NCBI RefSeq assembly: GCF_000377705.1
Contig: NZ_KB898628.1
Coordinates: 62,001 to 126,000, forward strand
Reading direction: 5' to 3'
DNA: 64,000 nucleotides
Source of the DNA: Salsuginibacillus kocurii DSM 18087
GTDB lineage: Bacteria; Bacillota; Bacilli; Bacillales; Marinococcaceae
Shown: positions 17,378-25,314 of the stretch, piece by piece
How the letters are laid out: every line of letters starts with the position of its first letter
Numbering within the stretch: the first letter of the stretch is position 1
Made by a program: the position numbers and the translations under genes
The notes under the pieces: generated by a model
What the model was told of the DNA's origin: nothing
The model's input: the letters and a program-made list of their open reading frames with translations, nothing else
Databases searched by the model: none

Positions 17378-18220
17378 ATGGAGTTTTTAGAAGCATTAAC
17401 GTTCATTGAAAGAGGAGTTGTAGCTGGTGTTTTAATTGGCATTATTGCTCCTTTAATTGGTTCATTTCTTGTGGTGCGCCGTGTTTCCGTTATATCTGAA
17501 TCGTTATCACACGTAACCTTAACCGGCATTTCTGCAGCTGTGCTTTTATCACAAACACTAATGTGGGTGGAAGGTTTGAACCCCTTATATTTTGGTGCGC
17601 TGTTTGCGTTAGTCGGATCATTGTTAATTGAGAAATTACGGCAAGAGTATCATCACTTTCAAGAGCTGGCCATCCCAATTATCCTTTCAGCCGGCATCGG
17701 TTTAAGTGCAGTGTTTATTAGTATGGCTGAAAGTGGTTATAACGAATGGTTTTCGTATTTGTTTGGGAGTATTGTTTCGGTGACCCTGTCGGATTTGTAT
17801 TTTATCTTAATTACTAGCGGTGTGGTTTTGACCATTGTCATACTAATGTATAAAGAGCTGCTTGCTGTTTCCTTTGACCAGGAATTTGCCAAAGTGACCG
17901 GAATATCTGTTCGGAGTATTAATTTTCTTTTTTCCGTGCTAGTCGCCTTAGTTATTGCCCTGTCGATGCAAGTAGTAGGGATTTTGCTTGTTGGTGCGTT
18001 AATAACACTGCCAGTGGCAGCAGCTATTCGAATTGGAGCCAGTTTCCGGTCAATTATCATTTATTCGATAATTTTTGGTGAGCTTGCCGTATTGCTTGGC
18101 GTTTATTTCTCTTACCATTTAAATATAGCAACAGGCGGCACGATCGTCATGACAGCCATAACCATATTGTTTGTAGTGTCTTTAGGCAAGCGTCTTTGGC
18201 AGTGGACTACGGCAGCATAA
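17378..18220 (+). CDS. znuB: Zinc ABC transporter permease ZnuB, second copy
   Basis: 280-aa ABC-3 permease paralogous to the preceding gene along its whole length, including SLSHVTLTGISAA, ELAIPIILSAGIGLSAVFIS and MQVVGILLVGALITLPVAAA. The two proteins probably pair as a heterodimer or provide alternative permeases for one ATPase. The 69-bp gap to the first copy has only GGAGAG before the ATG and no terminator, so one transcript is likely. It is 14 bp from zur. Confidence 0.9.
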   Translation: MEFLEALTFIERGVVAGVLIGIIAPLIGSFLVVRRVSVISESLSHVTLTGISAAVLLSQTLMWVEGLNPLYFGALFALVGSLLIEKLRQEYHHFQELAIPIILSAGIGLSAVFISMAESGYNEWFSYLFGSIVSVTLSDLYFILITSGVVLTIVILMYKELLAVSFDQEFAKVTGISVRSINFLFSVLVALVIALSMQVVGILLVGALITLPVAAAIRIGASFRSIIIYSIIFGELAVLLGVYFSYHLNIATGGTIVMTAITILFVVSLGKRLWQWTTAA

Positions 18221-18234
18221 TGAGGTGACAGTAT

Positions 18235-18660
18235 ATGAATGTAGAGGAAGCTCTTGAGCGGATGAAAGAGAAAGGCTATAAACACACAACGAAGCGCCAA
18301 GAAATCTTGGAATTATTTGCGCGTGATTCACGGTATATTTCCGCCAAAGAAGTGCTCGATTATATGCAGAGTCGTTATTCCGGATTGAGTTTTGACACAG
18401 TGTATCGTAATTTATCTATATTTAGCGACATTGATATTCTCGAGATGACTGAACTTGAAGGGGAGAAGCGCTTTCGGCTTAGCTGTGCAACCCCTCACCA
18501 CCATCACCATATGATTTGTATGTCATGTGGGCGGACAAAGCATGTCCATGCTTGTCCGATGGATACCCTTGACCCGGTAAAAGAGGAGTTTGAGATTACC
18601 GATCATAAATTTGAAATTTATGGGTATTGCCAAGAATGTAAAACAACACCTGTTAATTAA
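18235..18660 (+). CDS. zur: Fur-family zinc uptake regulator Zur
   Basis: 141-aa Fur-family repressor. A winged helix with SFDTVYRNL (52-60) precedes a dimerisation domain with a His88-His92 cluster and the structural zinc cysteine pairs C95/C98 and C132/C135. Context assigns it to zinc rather than iron: it ends the znuC-znuB-znuB operon and a Zur-like box lies at the operon head, giving autoregulation. The ATG follows TGAGGTGA. B. subtilis zur (yqfV) is at the equivalent map position. Confidence 0.9.
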   Translation: MNVEEALERMKEKGYKHTTKRQEILELFARDSRYISAKEVLDYMQSRYSGLSFDTVYRNLSIFSDIDILEMTELEGEKRFRLSCATPHHHHHMICMSCGRTKHVHACPMDTLDPVKEEFEITDHKFEIYGYCQECKTTPVN

Positions 18661-18665
18661 CGTCA

Positions 18666-18727
18666 GAAAGCTAAAATAAGCGAGGGTGGCATAAACGTCA
18701 TTGCCCCCGCTTATTTTAGCTTTTTTT
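18666..18727 (+). terminator. Terminator of the znu-zur operon
   Basis: A stem of about 20 bp (AAGCTAAAATAAGCG with its complement) around a GTGGCATAAACGTCATTGCC loop region, then T7. Confidence 0.95.
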
Positions 18728-18781
18728 GCGTTTAGGTATGATTTTTAATGGCTTGCATACACTAGGAAGGTGACAAAATCG

Positions 18782-19108
18782 TTATCCTGTCATAGTTGTG
18801 AGGATATCCGCTTTTATTTGCTTTAACCGTTCTTCTGCTTCCTCCTGAGGAATAAAGCTTTTTAACAAAAACGTCAGTGTAGGATCTTTTTTCCAGTCTG
18901 AAATTAATTCTTCATAAACATATGGTTTTGTAGCACGGAGCAAAGACGTGATTTCTTGAAGAGGAATATAGGATGGGTCCTCTAACCTGAGCAATTCTTG
19001 AAAATAAGTATAGTATTGCTCCTGATAGCGAGGATTATCTGGCAGGCAGTATATCATCATTTCAAACATTTGGATGTGCCGGAGCACTTGCTCTTCTGAC
19101 TTTTGCAC
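18782..19108 (-). CDS. Hypothetical helical protein
   Basis: 108-aa soluble, mostly helical, acidic protein with several tyrosines in the N-terminal half (PRYQEQYYTYFQELL) and a coiled-coil-like C-terminus. No family recognised. GTG start with only a weak GGCGGATCC upstream, so the start is uncertain. It lies alone between the zur terminator and the yqfW-like gene, reverse to zur. Confidence 0.5.
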   Translation of the reverse strand: MQKSEEQVLRHIQMFEMMIYCLPDNPRYQEQYYTYFQELLRLEDPSYIPLQEITSLLRATKPYVYEELISDWKKDPTLTFLLKSFIPQEEAEERLKQIKADILTTMTG

Positions 19109-19297
19109 GGTGGATCCGCCCCTTTTTTATTTTCTTATTTGGACAACTGTTATTTACTATGCGTTTTATTATACGGAGCATTTCCTTCAGAGCGGTTCGA
19201 ATGATGTCGGAGCCTTAAGAGTTTTTCTCGTTTGTTTTCGACAGCTTCAAAAAACGGGGTTGAAAGAGAATAGAGCTACTACATAAGCATAAAAAAA

Positions 19298-19324
19298 CTT
19301 AGGAAATCACCATGACTTCCTAAG
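19298..19324 (-). terminator. Terminator of the yqfW-like gene
   Basis: CTTAGGAA/TTCCTAAG stem followed on the minus strand by seven T residues. The 3' arm includes the end of the coding region. Confidence 0.85.
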
Positions 19325-19928
19325 CTTTCTCGGTTGTATAGACCGGATGGCTTTCGACCCACTCATCGACCCATTCTTTAGCTTCATTCCAGTTATTCAC
19401 CCTGATAACCTTTTCTGGAAGATCGCCTCGGTTATAAGGTGTATCCAATAATATCACTGGAATTTGACAGTGGTTTGATATATTAATGGCATTATCATAT
19501 TTGTCTTCAAAATAAATATCAAGGCAGTGGTTATCAATCGTAGTTAATTTATCGTGTTGTCCAATCAGTTCAATGTGTTCATAAGGGATGGCGTTATGGT
19601 CAAACCATTTGGTGGTTGTTGGCTGCAAATGGTTGCCGCGGGCGCTTATATAGGTCATCCGGTGTTGGTGACTCCATGCTTTTATCGCCTCATAAGCACC
19701 TTGAGCCATCGCTGCTTCTTTATAAATAGTGTCTTCATGAGCCACCATCCATTCCCAAAACATGGCCTCTGATATGCCTAGTACTTTGGTTAAATCATAC
19801 GTGGTAATATCCTCAAGAGTGATATTCGTTTGAAAATGATGATTTAAATATGGGACAAATGTGGCAGGGTCTGTTACTGTCCCATCTATATCAAAACCAA
19901 AATGAAGCTGCTTTTGCTCTTTTGTCAT
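19320..19928 (-). CDS. yqfW: HAD-superfamily nucleotidase-like protein (YqfW type)
   Basis: 202-aa HAD phosphatase of the 5'-nucleotidase-like group. The nucleophile motif FDIDGTVTD (residues 13-21), motif II threonine/serine (YISARGN) and acidic motif (IYFEDKYDNA) are present. The probable substrate is a small phosphate ester or nucleotide, not known. The start at 19928 is chosen because GAGGAGG lies 6 bp upstream; the longer frame has no ribosome site. It is divergent from the next gene and occupies the yqfW position of B. subtilis. Confidence 0.75.
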   Translation of the reverse strand: MTKEQKQLHFGFDIDGTVTDPATFVPYLNHHFQTNITLEDITTYDLTKVLGISEAMFWEWMVAHEDTIYKEAAMAQGAYEAIKAWSHQHRMTYISARGNHLQPTTTKWFDHNAIPYEHIELIGQHDKLTTIDNHCLDIYFEDKYDNAINISNHCQIPVILLDTPYNRGDLPEKVIRVNNWNEAKEWVDEWVESHPVYTTEKA

Positions 19929-20070
19929 AATCATCCTCCTCACCATAATTATCATAGCATAAATCCTCTTTGCCTTAAACGAATTGCCAATCATTACACG
20001 GCTAAGGTATCGCTGCACTGCACAAGATAAAAATGCTCTTCACTATTGGAGGGCAGGAGGTGGAATTTTG

Positions 20071-20463
20071 ATGAGAGATGAAGAGAAGTTCGAGGAAGAA
20101 TTTAACGAACGTGAGCCGATAGAAGAAAAATGGCCGGATTATACGCAGGAAACGGCTGCAGAAGTAGCTTCGCCAGGGGTTGGGAGCAGAGAAAACATTA
20201 GTGAACCGGAACGAGAAGAAACTGAACAGCGAACAACTATGGAAAGCAACGTTAATAACGACAGCTTAGGGAAAGGAATCGGGATTACCTCTATAGTTCT
20301 CGCGATTTGTTCTTTATTCTTCTTGCCGGTCGTATTAGGTGGTCTAGCCATTTTAGGTGGTTTCTTTGCAAGAGCTCAAGGAGCTTCAACTTCTGGTTAT
20401 TGGGCGATGGGTATCGGTGCCTTCTCTATCATTGTTGCCTTGTTTTTCGGTCCGTTCATGTAA
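20071..20463 (+). CDS. yqfX: Small membrane protein, YqfX-like
   Basis: 130-aa protein with an acidic soluble N-terminus (about 1-65) and two hydrophobic segments near residues 70-95 and 105-128 rich in Gly/Ala. Size, topology and position between a yqfW-like gene and ispG match B. subtilis YqfX (DUF308/DUF4190-like). ATG 20071 lies behind AGGAGGTGG. Function unknown. Confidence 0.65.
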   Translation: MRDEEKFEEEFNEREPIEEKWPDYTQETAAEVASPGVGSRENISEPEREETEQRTTMESNVNNDSLGKGIGITSIVLAICSLFFLPVVLGGLAILGGFFARAQGASTSGYWAMGIGAFSIIVALFFGPFM

Positions 20464-20487
20464 CAAGATTCCTCTAACCACATGAGG

Positions 20488-20520
20488 AAACCCCCTTGTG
20501 TTCAATACAAGGGGGTTTTT
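20488..20520. terminator. Bidirectional terminator between yqfX and ispG
   Basis: AACCCCCTTGT/ACAAGGGGGTT perfect stem, T5 downstream and A-rich upstream. Confidence 0.9.
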
Positions 20521-20530
20521 ATACGTTTGC

Positions 20531-21649
20531 TTAGGAAGTTGGAGTGGAAGCAGATTCTTCTTCAGCTTGTTTTTTATAATGCTCTTCGGCTATTTTGTCG
20601 ACTTCTTTTTTCAATTCTTCGACCATCGTCTCTTCAGGGACTTTTCTTATAATTTCACCATGCCTGAATAAGAGACCTTCGCCTCGGGCTCCGGCAATTC
20701 CAATATCAGCTTCTCTTGCTTCTCCCGGTCCATTTACTGCACATCCCAGAACTGCCACTTTGATTGGTGCTTTTATGTTAGCAATATATTCTTCGACATC
20801 ATTGGCGATACTAATAAGGTCGATTTCAATTCGCCCGCAGGTTGGGCACGCTATTAGCGTGGCTGCATTAGAAGCAAGGCCAAAGGATTTAAGCAGTTCA
20901 CGTCCTACTTTAACTTCTTCTACAGGATCGGTACTTAACGAAATACGTAACGTATTTCCAATTCCCTTATGGAGAATCGTACCTAAACCAGCAGAACTTT
21001 TAACGGTGCCGGCAAATTTTGTTCCTGATTCAGTAATTCCTAAATGAAGAGGGTAATCAAAGGCCTGGGCGGCTTTTTCATATGCTTCAATGGCTAAGTG
21101 AACGTCCGAAGCTTTCATGGAGACGATAATGTCATGAAAGTCCAGCTCCTCAAGAATGCTAATATGATGTAACGCACTTTCAACCATGCCATCAGCTGTT
21201 GGATACCCATATTTATCTAAAATACGTTTTTCTAATGAGCCAGCATTTACACCTATGCGAATCGGGATATTTTTTTCTTTGGCAGCTTCTACTACTGCTT
21301 CTACTTTCCAGCGTTTTCCAATGTTCCCTGGGTTGATCCGAATCTTATCTGCGCCGCCTTCAATGGCTTTCAATGCCATTTTGTAATCAAAATGAATATC
21401 CACTACGAGAGGGATGTTAATTTGGCTTTTAATATGAGGAATGGCTTCGGCGTCTTTCATTTCTGGGCATGCAACCCGCACGATTTGACAGCCAGCTTCT
21501 TCTAGCCGGTGGATTTCTTTAACCGTTTCTTCTATGTCATGCGTTTTTGTGGTCGTCATACTCTGAACGACAACCTCGTCATTTCCCCCGATAACGAGAT
21601 TACCGACTCGTACCGGTCGAGTGTTGGTCCGGTGAGTCAATTCAGTCAT
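20531..21649 (-). CDS. ispG: 4-hydroxy-3-methylbut-2-en-1-yl diphosphate synthase IspG
   Basis: 372-aa [4Fe-4S] enzyme of the MEP pathway converting MEcPP to HMBPP, the substrate of IspH. TIM barrel strings ([39 protein letters not shown]) are followed by the cluster region [11 protein letters not shown] and [11 protein letters not shown]. The start at 21649 (MTELTHRT) aligns with B. subtilis IspG; a 15-codon extension upstream lacks support. The lysine- and glutamate-rich tail is typical of Bacilli. Confidence 0.96.
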   Translation of the reverse strand: MTELTHRTNTRPVRVGNLVIGGNDEVVVQSMTTTKTHDIEETVKEIHRLEEAGCQIVRVACPEMKDAEAIPHIKSQINIPLVVDIHFDYKMALKAIEGGADKIRINPGNIGKRWKVEAVVEAAKEKNIPIRIGVNAGSLEKRILDKYGYPTADGMVESALHHISILEELDFHDIIVSMKASDVHLAIEAYEKAAQAFDYPLHLGITESGTKFAGTVKSSAGLGTILHKGIGNTLRISLSTDPVEEVKVGRELLKSFGLASNAATLIACPTCGRIEIDLISIANDVEEYIANIKAPIKVAVLGCAVNGPGEAREADIGIAGARGEGLLFRHGEIIRKVPEETMVEELKKEVDKIAEEHYKKQAEEESASTPTS

Positions 21650-21768
21650 CTGTTCATCCGCCCCTTTATTCTCTTGATGTGGAGAGCTCTCCACAATTTC
21701 TGCATTGTTAAAACACTTAGTCTAGTACATTGTAGCAACGTTCGACATCAATAAGCAAGCGCTTTGGG

Positions 21769-22149
21769 TTAGTTTGTTCCTTCATCCGAACTTTGATAGT
21801 GTGGAAAGAGATACGTACGACCACTTATAACTTCATGTACGGATGTCCCTTCGTTTAAGGACATAAAGTCTTCTTTTACATCTTCAATCGATTTGTCTAC
21901 TGGTTGGTCGTGTATGGATTCTACGACCGTAAGCACTGTATCGCCGGGTTCAACGAGCACCTCTTTATAGGGCGGTGTCTGTTCTTCTTCACTGTCTCTA
22001 TGTACCTCGGGTTCGCTTGGGTCATCCAGCTCTTCTTCTTCATGCTCTACTGGTTCTTCCGAATGAGTGGGAAGTGTCCCCAAGGTTATGTCATACGCGA
22101 CAGCAGCGACGATTGTTATGCAAAATAAAAGAAACCACCATTTTTTCAA
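21769..22149 (-). CDS. yqfZ: LysM-like membrane-anchored protein YqfZ
   Basis: 126-aa protein with a signal anchor (about residues 5-22), an acidic linker, and a C-terminal LysM-like region with EPGDTVLTVVESIH and the closing RTYLFPHY. It is expected to sit at the membrane-cell wall interface. Adjacent to ispG, like yqfZ in B. subtilis. TTG at 22149 is chosen because GGAGGGG lies 6 bp upstream; TTG 22155 would be too close. Confidence 0.75.
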   Translation of the reverse strand: MKKWWFLLFCITIVAAVAYDITLGTLPTHSEEPVEHEEEELDDPSEPEVHRDSEEEQTPPYKEVLVEPGDTVLTVVESIHDQPVDKSIEDVKEDFMSLNEGTSVHEVISGRTYLFPHYQSSDEGTN

Positions 22150-22316
22150 GGACAACCCCTCCTCTCAGCCATGTGTATGCATGAAAAGCAAGAGTTATGC
22201 ATTTTATCCGTAATTTTTTACAATAATTCATAGAACGTTTCATTTATTTCTCTTCTAATAAATGGTTAAATATGATACATAATAAAAGAGAAAGTGGTTA
22301 ACAAAGGAGAATCGAT

Positions 22317-23207
22317 ATGAAATTACGAAAAAGTTGGTTTGTTACCTTGTCTTTTGCCATGGTATTTTCACTGGGACTAACTCAGCCTGCTCAAGGTGTT
22401 GCTGAGCCAGGAGATGTTATCTATACATTAGGGGAGGATCTTGACTCTACTCAGCGTTCTAATTTACTTAATGAAATGGGTGGAGATGAAGAATCTCACA
22501 TTGTGGAAGTGAGCAATGAAGAGGAGCATGAAGCGCTAGGTGCTTATGTCAGTGCGGAGCAGATCGGTTCAAATGCTATTTCTTCTTCAAGAATCACAAT
22601 TGAAGAAGAAGGTGAAGGCATAAACGTAGAGACACACAATATCAATTGGGTCTCTGAAGGCATGTATGCCAATGCGTTAATAACCGCCGGAGTTCAAGAT
22701 GCTGAAGTATATGTAACCGCGCCATTCGAAGTCTCGGGGACAGGGGCTCTTACAGGTTTGTTGAAAGCGTATGAAGCAGAAGCGGATATGGAAATTACGG
22801 AAGAACAAAAACAGGTGGCCAACGAAGAGATGGTACGGACCGCAGAGCTTGCGGATGAAGTGGGAGAAGAGGATGCTACTGAACTGATCACCCGTATCAA
22901 AGAACACCTGGATGATGAGTCCATTGAAACAGAAGAAGACCTTCGCGACCTGATTGATCAAATAGCTGCAGAGCTGGGTATTGAGCTAAGTGAAGAAAAC
23001 CGGGAGCAGCTCGTTTCTTTGTTTGACCGGATGAAAGACTTAGACATTGACTGGAACCAAGTCCAAAACCAACTAAACCAATTACGCGATAATTTTGATG
23101 ATTGGGTTGATTCTGGTGAAGCTGAGAACTTCTTTTCAAATCTTATGGATTTCTTAAATGAATTAATTGACACGGTACAGGGCTGGTTCACCACGGAACA
23201 ATCATAA
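22317..23207 (+). CDS. Secreted DUF1002 protein
   Basis: 296-aa very acidic exported protein. A signal peptide (MKLRKSW... to about residue 27, after PAQG) precedes a DUF1002 region with GAYVSAEQIGSNAISSSRI and TAGVQDAEVYVTAPFEVSG, then helical repeats and a C-terminal amphipathic helix. The family is common in Bacilli and Clostridia and has no known activity. The ATG follows AAAGGAGAA. Single-gene unit with its own terminator. Confidence 0.82.
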   Translation: MKLRKSWFVTLSFAMVFSLGLTQPAQGVAEPGDVIYTLGEDLDSTQRSNLLNEMGGDEESHIVEVSNEEEHEALGAYVSAEQIGSNAISSSRITIEEEGEGINVETHNINWVSEGMYANALITAGVQDAEVYVTAPFEVSGTGALTGLLKAYEAEADMEITEEQKQVANEEMVRTAELADEVGEEDATELITRIKEHLDDESIETEEDLRDLIDQIAAELGIELSEENREQLVSLFDRMKDLDIDWNQVQNQLNQLRDNFDDWVDSGEAENFFSNLMDFLNELIDTVQGWFTTEQS

Positions 23208-23295
23208 CAGCTAACACATCAGCCGCGTTATGAATGTTTTTCCTAACAAATGCACAAAGGCTTTGGCGGAATCAGGCTATCGTTCAAGAAACAGT

Positions 23296-23333
23296 AAAAA
23301 AGAGTTGCCCATCTTGGGGGCAGCTCTTTTTTA
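23296..23333 (+). terminator. Terminator after the DUF1002 gene
   Basis: AAAAGAG(T)TGCCC / GGGCA(G)CTCTTTT stem with a short loop and T6. Confidence 0.88.
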
Positions 23334-23364
23334 AAGATAAATGTTTTTTTTTATCAAGTTTCTT

Positions 23365-23466
23365 GTGACTACTCCAACTAGTGAAACCTGTTCAACGCCC
23401 AGGGCGTACACTAACTAGTCACCATCTTCTCCTTCGTGACCAAGTGGGGTTCTCGTGGTAAGATGG
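23365..23466 (+). repeat. Cluster of nested inverted repeats upstream of nfeD
   Basis: GTGACTA (23365-23371) pairs with TAGTCAC (23416-23422). Inside are TAGTG (23379) with CACTA (23409) and a near-palindrome ACGCCC-A-GGGCGT (about 23395-23407). Abutting it is CCATCTT (23422-23428) with AAGATGG (23460-23466). The last arm ends about 37 bp before the nfeD start. Confidence 0.6.
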
Positions 23467-23502
23467 GGGATAAGGAAGACGTAATGAAAGGAGAGAAAGG
23501 TG

Positions 23503-24153
23503 ATGGCTTGGCTTGATATAAGTAGCTTCGGCTTTCTGGTTATATTTTTGGCGACAACTTTTTTGATTGGCGAACTGCTTGTGAAATCCAAAGGGATATT
23601 TGGAGCAATTGGAATTCTCTTGATGGCGTTTTATTTTGGACATCACATTGATGGAGTATCAGGGTTATGGGTCATTATTTTATATGTGGCCGGACTTGCT
23701 TTAATTATATTTGATGGAAAAGTAATAAGTGATGGAACAGTAGCTATTTTTGGTATCGTTTTGATGATTATTGGTGTTGCTGTTCCCACACCAGATATGG
23801 TTTATGGTCTGCTTGTCACTATGGGCATCATTCTTGGTGGTTTTTCGGCCGCTTTGTTTTTAAAAGTGTTTCCGCGTCGTGAGCTTTGGACGAAAATCAC
23901 GTTGCGTGATCGTTTAAGTGGTGAAGAAGGCTACAACTCGATCAATGAAAAGTATCATGAATTAGTAGGCAAAGAAGGAAAGGCGATTACCGATTTTCGT
24001 CCTACCGGCACTATTGAAATCGAAGGAGAAGCATACAGTGCAACCAGCGGTGGTCAGTGGTTGAAAAGCGGTACAAAAGTTACGGTGGATAATGTAGACG
24101 GGACGCGAATTGTAGTGCGCCAAAAAGCGGGAGAAACAGAATCTAATGAATAG
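23503..24153 (+). CDS. nfeD: NfeD-family membrane protein
   Basis: 216-aa protein with four to five transmembrane segments (about residues 8-125) and a C-terminal OB-fold NfeD domain (about 145-205: GKEGKAITDFRPTGTIEIEGEAYSA). NfeD proteins are paired in many genomes with flotillin/SPFH proteins in membrane microdomains. No flotillin gene is adjacent here. ATG 23503 follows AAAGGAGAGAAAGG; GTG 23500 is also possible. Convergent with the DUF1189 gene. Confidence 0.85.
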   Translation: MAWLDISSFGFLVIFLATTFLIGELLVKSKGIFGAIGILLMAFYFGHHIDGVSGLWVIILYVAGLALIIFDGKVISDGTVAIFGIVLMIIGVAVPTPDMVYGLLVTMGIILGGFSAALFLKVFPRRELWTKITLRDRLSGEEGYNSINEKYHELVGKEGKAITDFRPTGTIEIEGEAYSATSGGQWLKSGTKVTVDNVDGTRIVVRQKAGETESNE

Positions 24154-24156
24154 TAA

Positions 24157-24195
24157 AAGAGGCTGCCACAAAGACTCATTTTGTGGCAGCCTCTT
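24157..24195. terminator. Bidirectional terminator, nfeD / DUF1189 gene
   Basis: AAGAGGCTGCCACAA and TTGTGGCAGCCTCTT form a perfect 15-bp stem with a 9-nt loop. Confidence 0.93.
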
Positions 24196-24227
24196 AATTA
24201 TAATAGGCAAGATGCAACGGCAACTGT

Positions 24228-25007
24228 TTATGCAGATTTTGAGGATTTCGGGCGTGGCAGTTTTTTAAATACGAGGGCCAGCATAACTATAGCCACAGAC
24301 CAATAAATAGTAAACCCAAATGGCACTGCTGGAAAGATAGCATCTAAGAGTGCTATGAAGGTGGTTGGCAATGTAACAGCATAAGCGCTCATGACCCAGA
24401 TATGTTTATACGTTAACTTGATCTGTATTCTTTTTTTCAGGATTAAACCGAATAGGGACAGGGCCGTTATACCTATAAACTTCATCGCCGTAGTAAATAC
24501 ATACATTAAGATCAATACTAATGGCAAGAAGATCGGCAGCAGGTCATTAAACGTTTCTACAAACATAGTCAAATCATCATCGGAGAGTGTTACTTCACCG
24601 AACTGGTCATATGTATAGCTTTGCACTTCACTGCCTTCTACTAGCAGAGCTTCGTTTTCCAGTGAGGCCAGGGCGGAACCTTTATCGATTAACGTTTCAC
24701 GATCAATTTCTCCTGACGGGTCAAAATAAAAAGTGCCTTCTGATGTTTCTAGTTCAATTGGTACTTCCTGATCGGAATGGAGTTCGCCGTTTTCAATAGT
24801 AAAAGCAGGCAGGTCGTGATTCACCACTTCCTCAGCTTGGCTTAAAGTAGACAACGTAGAAGATGCTAACATCCAACCTGCTGGAATACTAGTTATTAAC
24901 ATAAGAACGAAAACGTAGCGTATAGTTTTACCAATCCCTTGAAACCTTAATTGAGAAATAAATGCCGGGTTGTACATGCTTTTTACAAACTGTTTAAATA
25001 CGCTCAA
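24228..25007 (-). CDS. DUF1189 membrane protein (YqgB-like)
   Basis: 259-aa membrane protein. It has an N-terminal segment (MYNPAFISQLRFQGIGKTIRY), a first transmembrane helix (about 33-52), a large extracytoplasmic acidic domain (about 60-140) and four C-terminal membrane helices. This layout is DUF1189. Function unknown; some homologues are linked to maltodextrin uptake. TTG 25007 is preferred because AAAGGATG lies upstream; a 13-codon longer form from GTG 25046 is possible. Position matches yqgB in B. subtilis. Confidence 0.75.
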   Translation of the reverse strand: MSVFKQFVKSMYNPAFISQLRFQGIGKTIRYVFVLMLITSIPAGWMLASSTLSTLSQAEEVVNHDLPAFTIENGELHSDQEVPIELETSEGTFYFDPSGEIDRETLIDKGSALASLENEALLVEGSEVQSYTYDQFGEVTLSDDDLTMFVETFNDLLPIFLPLVLILMYVFTTAMKFIGITALSLFGLILKKRIQIKLTYKHIWVMSAYAVTLPTTFIALLDAIFPAVPFGFTIYWSVAIVMLALVFKKLPRPKSSKSA

Positions 25008-25214
25008 TAAACGCACATCCTTTATTATCCCTGATACTGAAACCAAAACTTGATAAAAAACATGTTTTTATTGTAAGGGGAAGAACCTTCTAACTACAAG
25101 CTGTCCTTATATCGTCATACTAAATTCTCGCCTTATAGTCATAAAATCTTCACATAGTAGGAGAAGGGAGCAATTAGAGCCTCAGCATATTTTATCGAGG
25201 GTTTATAAAAAATC

Positions 25215-25242
25215 TTAATAAAATCTTTACAATTCATTAAAG
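25215..25242 (+). promoter_or_regulatory. PhoP-box-like direct repeats upstream of nptA
   Basis: Three hexamers, TTAATA (25215), TTTACA (25226) and TTAAAG (25237), repeat at exact 11-bp spacing, the arrangement of Bacillus Pho boxes (TTAACA-like repeats with 5-bp gaps). They lie 73 bp before a phosphate symporter gene. The surrounding 25047-25314 stretch is otherwise AT-rich and non-coding. Confidence 0.45.
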
Positions 25243-25314
25243 GTGGCTCAATATTGTGCGCGTAAGCTGAAATAGGTTTATAAAGATACTGTACATCTTG
25301 GGGGAGGAGCATCC

